Part shown: in pieces, positions 27,364 to 35,064 of the stretch | Numbering within the stretch: position 1 is the first letter of the stretch | Layout of the letters: each line of letters begins with the position of its first letter | Assembly (NCBI GenBank): GCA_934646835.1 | Contig: CAKUES010000008.1 | Location: forward strand, 32,590-96,589 | Source of the DNA: an uncultured Coriobacteriales bacterium | Lineage (GTDB): Bacteria; Actinomycetota; Coriobacteriia; Coriobacteriales; QAMH01 | Direction: 5' to 3' | Length of the DNA stretch: 64,000 nucleotides | Notes under the pieces: generated by a model | The model's database searches: none | What the model saw: only the letters and a program-made list of their open reading frames with translations | Told to the model about the DNA's origin: nothing | Made by a program: the position numbers and the translations under genes

Positions 27364-27396
27364 TGACACACTTTGTCACTGGCACAATGTGTGTCA
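27364..27396. repeat. Inverted repeat TGACACAC...GTGTGTCA
   Basis: Arms TGACACACTTTGT and ACAATGTGTGTCA (12 of 13 paired) around CACTGGC. Similar in design to the ACACCTTTTGT/ACAAAAGGTGT element at 39127, and a half-copy (AATGTGTGTCAGTGCCAA) lies near 28148. The rest of 27274-27522 shows nothing else. Confidence 0.7.
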
Positions 27397-27522
27397 TCGC
27401 CGCAGTGCGATGTTTGCCATCGCTTGACCAAGCGGTTACCATTGTTCCTTACGAACGTATTCAACTCGGCGCCGCGCTGCGTGATGCTGTGGCGGCGCTG
27501 CTTTTTGATAGGAGCAAGCTTC

Positions 27523-28065
27523 ATGTCTAAGAAGGCTGCAAGGAAAGCACAGATCGAGGCAGAGAAGGCCCAGCCGGAATCTGTGGTTCAAAGCTTCGTC
27601 GTCCCCTTTGTCGTCTCGCTCGTTATCACGGGCTTTGTGTCGGTCTGCTTTACCTATCTTATGAGCGCGACCTACGACATGGGCACGGTCTTCACGCTGG
27701 CTTCCTCTCTTGTCTTGGCTCTGTGCCACAAGAAGGGTGCCGTCTCAATGAAGACGACCGTTACCATCAGCATCCTGATGGGCGTGTTCATCGGCTTGTT
27801 CATGGGCGCGTTCCACATCGGCCACTTCTTTGCCACTAACGACGGCGCGCTGGTGCTCTTCGAGTCCGACGGCATCAAGGCCGTTCACATGAGCTCCCGC
27901 TTTGAGATCGTGGCGACGGTGCGCTCCTTCCTCATGCACCTGTTCTTCAACACCAAGTACGGCATGATCTACAACATCTCGCTCGCCGGCATCTGCGACC
28001 TGTTCATCTCGATCGCGTTTTACGCCTACTTTATGGTGTTCATGGTCAAGCGCCTGCGCAAGTAA
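27523..28065 (+). CDS. Four-helix membrane protein of unknown function
   Basis: Not recognised. 180 residues: a basic, Ala/Lys/Glu-rich N-terminus (1-24), then four hydrophobic segments (about 26-50, 56-72, 82-106, 148-174), ending KRLRK. The start at 27523 is set by AGGAG 9 bases upstream; an in-frame ATG at 27373 runs through the inverted repeat and is rejected. Single gene flanked by repeat-containing intergenic DNA. Confidence 0.75.
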   Translation: MSKKAARKAQIEAEKAQPESVVQSFVVPFVVSLVITGFVSVCFTYLMSATYDMGTVFTLASSLVLALCHKKGAVSMKTTVTISILMGVFIGLFMGAFHIGHFFATNDGALVLFESDGIKAVHMSSRFEIVATVRSFLMHLFFNTKYGMIYNISLAGICDLFISIAFYAYFMVFMVKRLRK

Positions 28066-28256
28066 CATCGTACTGCATCGCATCTGCTGCAACGCCGCCT
28101 CAAGGGGCGGCGTCGCTGTTTGTGGGGGAGGGAGCGGGCAACTCGCCAATGTGTGTCAGTGCCAAGGTGATCAACAAAGGGCGCCTTCGATGACAACGAG
28201 TCGATGATGTTGGTCACTTTGCCGCTGGTACGCATTGCCACATTGGCCAGCGGCTT

Positions 28257-28370
28257 ACAAGTGCGGTCGATTTTGATTGCTGGCGCGCAAAATCAGCCGC
28301 ACTTAGCCGATAATGAGCGTCATTCGGCCGCACTTGCGCAGTCCCCGCGCCCAAATCAACCGCACTTAGT
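28257..28370. repeat. CCGCACTT repeat cluster
   Basis: AAGTGCGG at 28259 pairs with CCGCACTT at about 28300 (stem extended by GATTTTG/CAAAATC with mismatches), and two more CCGCACTT copies follow, two of them preceded by AAATCA(A/G). The interval 28066-28440 holds no convincing gene. Confidence 0.6.
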
Positions 28371-28440
28371 CCGGCCGCTTTCGATGGGGTGTCCCGTTGG
28401 GCGCCGCCAGGCAGCTTGCCGAGAGCTCAACATGCCGGCA

Positions 28441-28472
28441 AAACAAAAGAGGCCCCCGATTGGGAGCCTCTT
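28441..28472 (-). terminator. Terminator of the 79-residue Cys protein gene
   Basis: On the minus strand AAGAGGC/GCCTCTT with an inner CCC/GGG, followed by CTTTTGTTT. Confidence 0.85.
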
Positions 28473-28498
28473 GATGAGCGAATCTGTGGAGATTCAGC

Positions 28499-28738
28499 TT
28501 AGAAGGTCACGCCCTTGTCATGGACATGCATGGTGCGGCAGCCCTCGACGATGTTGATCAGAACGGAGGGGTCAGCGTTGGTGTGATGCTGGCGGCAAAC
28601 CAGGCAATCGCAGCTGTAGGTGCCGTCCTCGTTCTTGGTGACCTTGCCCTGGTCGTAGTACCACTGGATGGTCTCGGGTGCGATACCGCGAGCGTCGATC
28701 TGGTCCTTGATCTCGTCAAATGCAACAACCTGTGCCAT
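28499..28738 (-). CDS. Small Cys/His protein of unknown function
   Basis: Not recognised. 79 residues, starting MAQVVAFDEIKDQIDARGI at an ATG with AAAGGAG upstream. The middle carries CDCLVCRQHH (C-x-C-x2-C with two His), followed by another Cys and two His (CRTMHVHD), so a metal or redox site is possible. No membrane segment. It is monocistronic, with its own promoter, an array of palindromic sites and a terminator, which together argue for a real, regulated gene. Similar short proteins with this Cys pattern may be common in Coriobacteriia, but that is an impression. Confidence 0.75.
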   Translation of the reverse strand: MAQVVAFDEIKDQIDARGIAPETIQWYYDQGKVTKNEDGTYSCDCLVCRQHHTNADPSVLINIVEGCRTMHVHDKGVTF

Positions 28739-28789
28739 GACTTTCTCCTTTTCCTCTTTTCCGAGCCCCCTAGCTCGGAAACTGTTTAC

Positions 28790-28874
28790 AGGATACGCGC
28801 TATCGGAATATTTGCAATACATTTTGCAAATAATATTTGCAAAAACTTTTGCAAACGCAATGAGGGTTTGCAAA
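28790..28874 (-). promoter_or_regulatory. Promoter and five TTTGCAA(A) sites for the Cys protein gene
   Basis: Minus-strand promoter: TTGCAA (28812-28817), 16-base spacer, TATCCT (28790-28795). TTTGCAA(A) occurs at 28811, 28823, 28836, 28848 and 28867, spacing 12, 13, 12 and 19; TTTGCAAA is its own complement. The first overlaps the -35. A CCGAGC/GCTCGG hairpin (28761-28778) lies in the 5' leader. Confidence 0.65.
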
Positions 28875-29002
28875 GTGGAGGGGAGAGGAGAGGGGGCCTG
28901 CCACAACCAAGTCTATTGCATTGTCAATCTGTCCTTCGCCACATGTCACCTTTGGGGTGGGCAACAAGACGGTGACATAGTTGTATAGAGCTAACTCTTG
29001 TC

Positions 29003-29030
29003 TTGATATGCCCTTGGAGCGTGGTAGGGT
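29003..29030 (+). promoter_or_regulatory. Promoter of the Cys-rich membrane peptide gene
   Basis: TTGATA (29003-29008), 16-base spacer, TAGGGT (29025-29030), about 30 bases before the start codon. Confidence 0.6.
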
Positions 29031-29061
29031 GTGTTCGTACAAAAGTTAACGGAGGCTTACT

Positions 29062-29304
29062 ATGAACGTTTCTACTGCGATCGTCCTTGTGATTGTCATC
29101 GCCATCCTGGTTTTGGCTGCCCGCTCCGCTTGGAAGAGCCGCTGCAACGGCGGGTGCTCGTCTTGTCCGAGCGGCGGCAGCTCGAGCTCGTGCTGCTCGA
29201 GTAGCTCTCATTCTTGCAGCTCCTGCTCTGCCTGCGCTGCAACGGGCGATACCATGCTGCACCTTGCCGATCTTGAGCGCGAGCTCAACGCCAAGGCGAA
29301 GTAG
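29062..29304 (+). CDS. FeoB-associated-type Cys-rich membrane protein
   Basis: 80 residues: an N-terminal membrane helix (3-21, VSTAIVLVIVIAILVLAARS), then a Ser/Cys-rich region with nine Cys (CNGGCSSC, CC, C, CSSCSAC), then an amphipathic tail. This layout matches the FeoB-associated Cys-rich family, thought to aid ferrous iron transport, but no feoA or feoB lies in the window, so the iron link is inference. GGAGG precedes the ATG. Confidence 0.7.
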   Translation: MNVSTAIVLVIVIAILVLAARSAWKSRCNGGCSSCPSGGSSSSCCSSSSHSCSSCSACAATGDTMLHLADLERELNAKAK

Positions 29305-29350
29305 GAGACGGATAAGGGATACCCCGCACTGGAAAAGCACGGGGGATTGA

Positions 29351-29470
29351 TAGATAAGCACCGTATGCAGCTGAAAACCGCTAGTTAGGCATCACAGACG
29401 CATCTATATAAGTAGAAATGCGCCAACGGTGCTTATCTAGTGGTTTTCAGCTGCATGCGGTGCTTATCTA
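29351..29470. repeat. Family B nested palindrome, copy 1
   Basis: 120 bp. Outer arms 29351-29384 and 29437-29470 (TAGATAAGCACCG...) pair at nearly every position; inside are a second, diverged CTAG-T/A-TAAGCACC unit and the family centre GACGCATCTATATAAGTAG. The rest of 29305-29758 has no gene. Confidence 0.85.
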
Positions 29471-29758
29471 GTCACGTAGCGCTTCTCGGCATGCCACCCA
29501 GGCGGTGTGTAGTAGGGAGCTGGGAATCTGGCTGCAGGCTGGCGTTGGACTGTGGCTAGATGCCCCCTTTTTGCTCTGATGCTCTGTGTAACACGGCGAC
29601 TGGTGCTAGGCATGGCACAAATACGCGTCTGGTGACTGCGGTGTATTTCTGCCAATGTTGTTCGCTTGCCCCCACGCCTTCCGCAGGCGGACGCTTGCCC
29701 TCAGCTTGCGGGAACGCGCGGTATACTCGTTGGACGCAAAAAGAGACAAGGAGCATGC

Positions 29759-30856
29759 ATGAGCGAGTATCGCGAGGATAAGAAGCTGCTGGTAGACACC
29801 CTGAACGTCATCGCCAAGGCAGGTGTGGCGGACAACGTCGCTGTCTACGCGCTGGTCGACACGGAGGACCCCGCGTATCCCTTCGATTACCGTTGGATCC
29901 AGAAGTCTGGAGCGGCAACCCGCGAGAACTCGCTGATCAACGAGCGCCTCTTCGAGAGCGGCTTCATCGACTACGGCTTCAGGGAGGTCCGCAACGAGGA
30001 CAACCTCGAGGGTGCGGTCTACAAGCCCATCGAGGACATGTTCGCGGACCCGGACTGCATCGGCGTCGCGGGCTACGACTTCTTCGAGGGCAGCGAGCGT
30101 GTGCGCATGGCGCGCGGCATCGAGGCGGAGGATGAGGAGGAAAACCCCGAGAGCTACAAGTTCTTCATGTTCCTCCAGGGCGTCGAGGCCAACATCATCG
30201 ACGGGGAGCCTGCTCAGGAGCTCGACTACGAGGACGTGCCCAAGGTGCTCGGCCTCATCTTCAAGTTCACGGCGGAGGTCGAGGGCAACAAGCGCACGAT
30301 CGTCGCCTTCCAGCGCGTTCAGCGCATGTGGATCCAGCAGAAGTCGAGCTACCTGCTCTTCTCGCGCGATGGCGGCACGGAGGCCTTCTCCGACCGCAGT
30401 CTCAAGATGGGCAACAACTTCGACTTCGTCTTGTTCCAGAGCACGGCGTACTTTCGTTCGCTCAAGACGCTCGAGGGCCTCTTTGGCTTCCGCCGCCTGA
30501 TGCAGCAGCACGCGCGCGACTACGTGGACGCGCTCGACCATCTCATCGCGGACTACGAGAAGCTCGAGGAACGCATCAACGAGGCACCTACCGTGGTCAA
30601 CAAGCTCCTCAAGATCCAGAAGGAGGAGTCGCCGGTGGTGGACCTCTCCGCGGAGGAGCTCGAGTACCGCGTGCGCCGCGTGGCCTACTACAGCGGCAAG
30701 ATCAACTTCAACCAGGAGAACAAGGTCATGCTCGTCACCAACGGCAATGTGAACGACTTCTTGCGCCTGCTCTCCGACGACCTGCTCGTCTCGCCGCTTT
30801 CTGAGGCACGTTACCAGTGCCGCAGCAAGAAGCGCATCGATGACATGGAGCTGTAG
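29759..30856 (+). CDS. DUF4868/KwaB-like protein
   Basis: 365-residue soluble, acidic protein. The segment 180-275 (TIVAFQRVQRMWIQ, NNFDFVLFQSTAYFRSLKTLEGLFGF) fits the C-terminal pattern of DUF4868, the domain of KwaB from the Kiwa anti-phage system, as I remember it; this is pattern recognition, not a search. KwaB normally pairs with the membrane protein KwaA, and no adjacent partner is seen. Start at 29759 set by AAGGAG 7 bases upstream, giving MSEYREDKKL. Single gene; TATACT at 29722 may be its -10. A housekeeping role is equally possible. Confidence 0.5.
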   Translation: MSEYREDKKLLVDTLNVIAKAGVADNVAVYALVDTEDPAYPFDYRWIQKSGAATRENSLINERLFESGFIDYGFREVRNEDNLEGAVYKPIEDMFADPDCIGVAGYDFFEGSERVRMARGIEAEDEEENPESYKFFMFLQGVEANIIDGEPAQELDYEDVPKVLGLIFKFTAEVEGNKRTIVAFQRVQRMWIQQKSSYLLFSRDGGTEAFSDRSLKMGNNFDFVLFQSTAYFRSLKTLEGLFGFRRLMQQHARDYVDALDHLIADYEKLEERINEAPTVVNKLLKIQKEESPVVDLSAEELEYRVRRVAYYSGKINFNQENKVMLVTNGNVNDFLRLLSDDLLVSPLSEARYQCRSKKRIDDMEL

Positions 30857-30949
30857 CGCATATGATTGTGCGGCCGGGGCGGCAAGCGCTGCCTCGGCCA
30901 CTTTGCTTGTTACGTCGGGATCGAATGCCTGAGGAAGGGGAGGGGATAG

Positions 30950-31585
30950 ATGGATTTACTGTCGATTACCGAGCTGACCTCTGTCGTGTTGACCGACTAC
31001 TTTGCCGTGATCGTGGGCGTGGTGATGGGTGCGTTCTACGGCGCGCGCAGTGGGCTTGACATCGTGGGCGCGGTGGCGACTGCGCTGCTCACGGGTTTTG
31101 GCGGCGGCTTCATGCGCGATTTGCTGCTGCATGACCACGGCATCTTCTTCATGGAGCATCCCTATCTCATCTTGGTTTGCGTGTTTATAGCGGCTGCTGC
31201 TTGGCATGCAGGGCGCCGTCTCCAGAAGATGGAGCGCATCCTCGTCCCGCTCGACGCATTGTCGATGGCGCTCTTCGCGCTTGCGGGCTGTGTCAAGGCC
31301 TGGGATGCGGCCGTCGGCGGCATCTACACGGTGGTGCTCGGTATGCTCACCTCTGTGGGTGGCGGAGCGCTGGCCTCTATCGCAATCGCGCAGCGGCCCA
31401 CCATCTTTACCTCGAGCTACTACTATGCGGTGGCGGGTCTTGGCGGCTCGCTGGCGTATGTGATCTTTAGGATGGCAGGCGCGGACGATTTGCTTGCGGG
31501 CTTGGTTTGCGTGTCGGTGTGCTTGGTGCTGCGCTGGGTGAGCCTGCGCTTCAACCTGAATACGAAGGGCCCAGCAGGGAAGTAG
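30950..31585 (+). CDS. TRIC/UPF0126-family cation channel protein
   Basis: 211 residues with about seven hydrophobic segments. The first half carries GGGFMRDLLL (about 50-59), the family's conserved GG-x-RD motif; the second half has the equivalent SVGGGALASI but lacks the RD, so the internal repeat is asymmetric. The family includes trimeric cation channels and predicted glycine transporters. GGGGAGGGG lies just before the ATG. Single gene. Confidence 0.85.
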   Translation: MDLLSITELTSVVLTDYFAVIVGVVMGAFYGARSGLDIVGAVATALLTGFGGGFMRDLLLHDHGIFFMEHPYLILVCVFIAAAAWHAGRRLQKMERILVPLDALSMALFALAGCVKAWDAAVGGIYTVVLGMLTSVGGGALASIAIAQRPTIFTSSYYYAVAGLGGSLAYVIFRMAGADDLLAGLVCVSVCLVLRWVSLRFNLNTKGPAGK

Positions 31586-31843
31586 GCTTGCTGCTTGCAA
31601 ACAGTGTGATGTCCTCGAATTGCGGAGGGTTTGGTCCTCTTAGTGAGTCGAATGTAACTCTTAATCAAAATAGCTGAATAATGGCCGGTTGAAGCTATAG
31701 GAATAGAACTATATCCCTCCGCAAGAATAATTTTGTTTTGGGCTATTCTCGAACAAGATTATATAGGCTAGGATAGGGAGCTGTGAGAAGCGATGCCGGT
31801 ATCCGAGCACCGCCTAGGGAATCTCAACTGAGAGGAACGGATA

Positions 31844-33040
31844 ATGAGGAAGACCCAGAAGATCGTCGCAACCGCACTTTCTGCAGCCGTCGCTGCCTCC
31901 ATGTGCGTCGCCGTCCCCGCAACCGCAGCTTTCGCTGACGATGCGGCCGTTGGCGCTACTGCTGGTGCTGCTGATACCGAGACCATCGCTTTCGACGCTG
32001 ACAAAATGAATAGTGCCACCGATCAGTTCTATACGGGCAAAGCATGCACCCCCTATAGTGACTCTTGGAACGCCAAGGGCGAGTATGGCAAGCTGAAGGA
32101 AGGCGTGGATTATACCGTCGAGTACAAGAACAATATCGAGAAGGGTACGGCTACTGCAACCATTACGGGTATCGGTAAGTACAGCGGTGTTATCACCAAG
32201 ACCTTCAATATCATTGAGTACTCTCTTAATATCAGCTATGACGGTAAGACTGTTGTCTCCATGGACAAGTCCGCTGTTGAGGCTCTGGCCAAGTCTTCAG
32301 AGGATAACGATAAAGACCTTTATTACCAGTTTGGGAAGGACGGCAGCTACACCGTCTGCTATGTCCCTGCAAAGACCTACGTGACGGTCAAGAGCCTTAT
32401 GCAGGCCCAAGATGTGTCTTCTTGGGGTGCCCTCGAGGCTGTTGCTGTTGGCGGTGGATTTAGCTATACCATGCCCGCTGCTACCGACTCCGAGGCAATG
32501 TTCTGGCCTGGCCAGACCAAGGATTCTGTTTCAATTGCAGATGATGCGAAGCCTGCCCCTGCTATCCTTGCCGATTCTTATAGCGAGGCCCCTATCAACA
32601 CTACTGCCGCTGAGGCTGCTAAAGCTGCGAAGAATGCCTATGCATCTACAAAGAAGACCAATGCGAGCAAGTTCTTTGTTGGTTGCAGCGAGGGCGATTA
32701 CAAGAGCGACCAGATGTTTGGCAATCGCTATGTCACCGGTGTTGCCCAGATTAATATTCTTAGCGAAGAGGCTATGAAGGACACCAACCCCGTCAAGGTT
32801 GCCAAGACCAAGGCCACTGTCAAGAAGGGTAAGACCGTTGCCGTGAAGGTCTCCAAGGCTCAGGGCAAGGTCGCCGTCAAGTCTTCCAAGAAGTCCGTCG
32901 CCAAGGTCACCTACTCCAAGAAGACCGGCAAGGTGACCATCAAGGGCGTCAAGAAGGGCAAGGCCACGATCACCGTCTCCGCTGCCGGCACCAAGGACTA
33001 CAAGGCCGGCACCAAGACCATCAAGGTCACCGTCAAGTAA
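31844..33040 (+). CDS. Secreted Ig-like cell-surface protein of the ABC/ExbBD-like locus
   Basis: 398 residues. Signal peptide 1-31 (ending ATAAFADD). Order: a small Ig-like module (about 60-125) with GVDYTVEYKNN and ATITGIGKYSGVITKTF; a module of about 125-310 that resembles residues 325-495 of the membrane-anchored protein encoded at 36196; and a Lys-rich C-terminal domain (about 325-398) with KGKATITVSAAGTKDYKAGTKTIKVTV, typical of Coriobacteriia surface proteins. Codon use in the first two thirds is more AT-rich than in neighbours. AT-rich upstream DNA holds promoter-like TATATA (31760). Likely captures ligand for the importer that follows; the ligand is unknown. Confidence 0.75.
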   Translation: MRKTQKIVATALSAAVAASMCVAVPATAAFADDAAVGATAGAADTETIAFDADKMNSATDQFYTGKACTPYSDSWNAKGEYGKLKEGVDYTVEYKNNIEKGTATATITGIGKYSGVITKTFNIIEYSLNISYDGKTVVSMDKSAVEALAKSSEDNDKDLYYQFGKDGSYTVCYVPAKTYVTVKSLMQAQDVSSWGALEAVAVGGGFSYTMPAATDSEAMFWPGQTKDSVSIADDAKPAPAILADSYSEAPINTTAAEAAKAAKNAYASTKKTNASKFFVGCSEGDYKSDQMFGNRYVTGVAQINILSEEAMKDTNPVKVAKTKATVKKGKTVAVKVSKAQGKVAVKSSKKSVAKVTYSKKTGKVTIKGVKKGKATITVSAAGTKDYKAGTKTIKVTVK

Positions 33041-33076
33041 GCTCGCAGCTCCAGTGCGCTGATCATTGATTTACAA

Positions 33077-33113
33077 GCAGAGGGACTCGGCCGCGCAGGT
33101 CGGGTTCCTCTGC
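33077..33113 (+). terminator. Possible terminator hairpin before the permease gene
   Basis: GCAGAGG (33077-33083) pairs with CCTCTGC (33107-33113) with additional inner pairs. No T-run follows, so it may be a leader structure instead. Confidence 0.35.
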
Positions 33114-33171
33114 GAGTGTTATAGGCTCTTTATTCGTACCAATATTCAATCTCGGCAAAGGACAGTAATCC

Positions 33172-34266
33172 ATGACCGAACCCTCCCAGCTCCAAGTGCC
33201 GGAGCTTGACGACACAAACGAGCAGGAAGCCCTGACCCGCGAGGCGAACGAGGCATTCAAGTCAAAGGTTTCTTTCACCAAGAAGCTTTTGATCGGAATC
33301 GCACTGTTTGTCATCGTGGTCATCAGCCTGTGCCTGGGACGCTACTCCTGCGACCCCGCAGACCTCTTTGGCACCATCTGGCATGTCGTCGCAGACCCGG
33401 CAGGCGATTGGGACAACAAGCTCATCACGGCGATCTTCCAGATCCGCATCCCGCGCGTGCTCTGCGTCGTGCTCGTGGGCGCTGCTCTCTCCGTTGCAGG
33501 CGCCTCCTACCAGGGCATGTTTAAAAACCCGCTCGTCTCGCCCGACTTGCTCGGCGCAAGCGCGGGCGCGAGCTTGGGCGCCTGCATCGCGATTCTGCTC
33601 AATACGAGCAGCCTTGGCATCCAGCTCTTTGCCTTCGCCTTTGCGATGGTCGCCGTCGGCCTGGCCGTGTGGCTCACCAAGATCGTCAAAAGCGACGCGT
33701 TGCTCGGCTTGGTGCTTGGCGGCATCTTGGTCTCGACGCTCTTCCAGTCCGGTACCTCGATCGTCAAGCTCGTGGCAGACGCAGACGACAAGCTCCCGCA
33801 GATTACCTTCTGGCTCATGGGTACCTTCGCCAACATCACGATGGGCGACTTCTTGCTGGTGATCTTCCCCATGCTTTTGGGCTTTGCCATCCTTATGACC
33901 CAGCGCTGGAACCTCAACGTGCTCTCCTTTGGCGAGGAGGAGGCCCGTACGCTCGGCATCAACACCGCGCGCACGCGATTTCTCGTCATCTTGGCGGCAA
34001 CGCTCATCACAGCATGCGCAGTCTCTATCTGTGGCATCATCGGTTACGTCGGCCTCGTCGTCCCGCATCTGGCGCGCGCCGTCGTCGGCCCCAACTACCG
34101 TGTGCTGCTGCCCACCTCTATGATCATCGGCTCCGTGTTCCTGCTGGTCGTCGACAACTTCTCGCGCCTGCTCTTTGCCACGGAGGTCCCTATCGGCATC
34201 CTGACGAGCATCATCGGCGTGCCGTTCTTCGTGTTCATCTACCGTCGCAACTTGAGGGGGTGGTAA
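33172..34266 (+). CDS. FecCD/BtuC-type ABC importer permease
   Basis: 364 residues with about ten membrane helices after a 40-residue acidic N-terminus that is longer than usual. FecCD hallmarks: RIPRVLCVVLVGAALSVAGASYQGMFKNPLVSPDLLGASAGA (in part), GEEEARTLGIN as the ATPase coupling loop, and GYVGLVVPHLARAVVGPNYR near the C-terminus. Imports iron-siderophore, heme, corrinoid or a similar complex; the substrate cannot be read from sequence. First gene of a tight set permease-ATPase-binding protein. Confidence 0.93.
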   Translation: MTEPSQLQVPELDDTNEQEALTREANEAFKSKVSFTKKLLIGIALFVIVVISLCLGRYSCDPADLFGTIWHVVADPAGDWDNKLITAIFQIRIPRVLCVVLVGAALSVAGASYQGMFKNPLVSPDLLGASAGASLGACIAILLNTSSLGIQLFAFAFAMVAVGLAVWLTKIVKSDALLGLVLGGILVSTLFQSGTSIVKLVADADDKLPQITFWLMGTFANITMGDFLLVIFPMLLGFAILMTQRWNLNVLSFGEEEARTLGINTARTRFLVILAATLITACAVSICGIIGYVGLVVPHLARAVVGPNYRVLLPTSMIIGSVFLLVVDNFSRLLFATEVPIGILTSIIGVPFFVFIYRRNLRGW

Positions 34267-34268
34267 GC

Positions 34269-35048
34269 ATGCTCAAGGTCACAGACCTCAAGTGCGGATA
34301 CGAGAAGACAGAGATCGTCCACGGCGTGAGCTTTACGGTTGAGGACGGCGAGTTCGTCTGCATCATGGGCGCTAACGGCTGCGGCAAGTCGACGACGATG
34401 AAGACCATCCTCGACATCCTCAAGCCCTTTGGCGGCACGGTCTCCCTCGACGGGGAGGACGTCTTCTCGCTGAGCAACGAGCAGCGCGCCAAGCTCTTTG
34501 CCTACATCCCGCAAAGCCATACGCCGCCCTTCCCGTTTACGGTGGCAGACGTCGTCTTGCTGGGGCGCACGCCGCATATCGGGCAGTTTGCCCGCATCCG
34601 CGAGAAGGACCGCGTCATCGCCTACCAGGCTATGCAGCAGCTCAGCATCGAGGGTATGGCGGACAAGATCTACTCGGAGCTTTCCGGCGGCCAGCAGCAG
34701 CTCGTGCTCATCGCACGCGCCTTGGCCCAGCAGCCCCGCGTCCTGCTGATGGACGAGCCTACGGCGAGCCTGGACTTTGGCAACCAGCAGACCGTGCTCA
34801 GCCGCATGCGCAAGCTCACCCACGACGGCATGTCCGTCCTGATGATCACCCACGACCCCGGTCACGCGTTCTTCTGCGCGGACAAGGTCGTGATGATGGA
34901 GAAGGGTAGCGTGCTCGGCATCGGTGCACCAGCCGATATCATCACCGAGCCCAACCTGAAGAGGATCTACGGCCACGATGTGTGCGTGAGCGAGGTCACC
35001 TTGCCCAGCGGCGAGAAGACCCGCGTTTGCGTGCCGATGTTGGTCTAG
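34269..35048 (+). CDS. ABC importer ATPase (FepC/BtuD type)
   Basis: 259 residues. Walker A GANGCGKST (about 36-44), Q-loop IPQSH, signature LSGGQQQLV, Walker B VLLMDEPTA and switch THDPGH are all intact. ATG at 34269 follows GAGGGGGTGG, 2 bases after the permease stop; a longer frame starting at 33669 is a shadow of the permease. C-terminal YGHDVCVSEV is typical of the siderophore/corrinoid ATPases. Confidence 0.94.
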   Translation: MLKVTDLKCGYEKTEIVHGVSFTVEDGEFVCIMGANGCGKSTTMKTILDILKPFGGTVSLDGEDVFSLSNEQRAKLFAYIPQSHTPPFPFTVADVVLLGRTPHIGQFARIREKDRVIAYQAMQQLSIEGMADKIYSELSGGQQQLVLIARALAQQPRVLLMDEPTASLDFGNQQTVLSRMRKLTHDGMSVLMITHDPGHAFFCADKVVMMEKGSVLGIGAPADIITEPNLKRIYGHDVCVSEVTLPSGEKTRVCVPMLV

Positions 35049-35064
35049 AGAAAAAGGAGGAGGA

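Noticed and set aside
27523..30856. Kiwa defence system (KwaA at 27523 with KwaB at 29759)
   Set aside because: The two genes are 1.7 kb apart with an opposite-strand gene, another gene and repeats between, and the four-helix protein shows no KwaA pattern that I recognise.
31740..31790. DtxR/IdeR iron box before the secreted Ig-like protein gene
   Set aside because: TATAGGCTAGGATA resembles half of a box but the dyad symmetry is too poor to call.
33041..33171. Cobalamin or other riboswitch before the FecCD permease
   Set aside because: Looked for B12-box and conserved riboswitch cores; only a single hairpin is visible in a leader that is too short.
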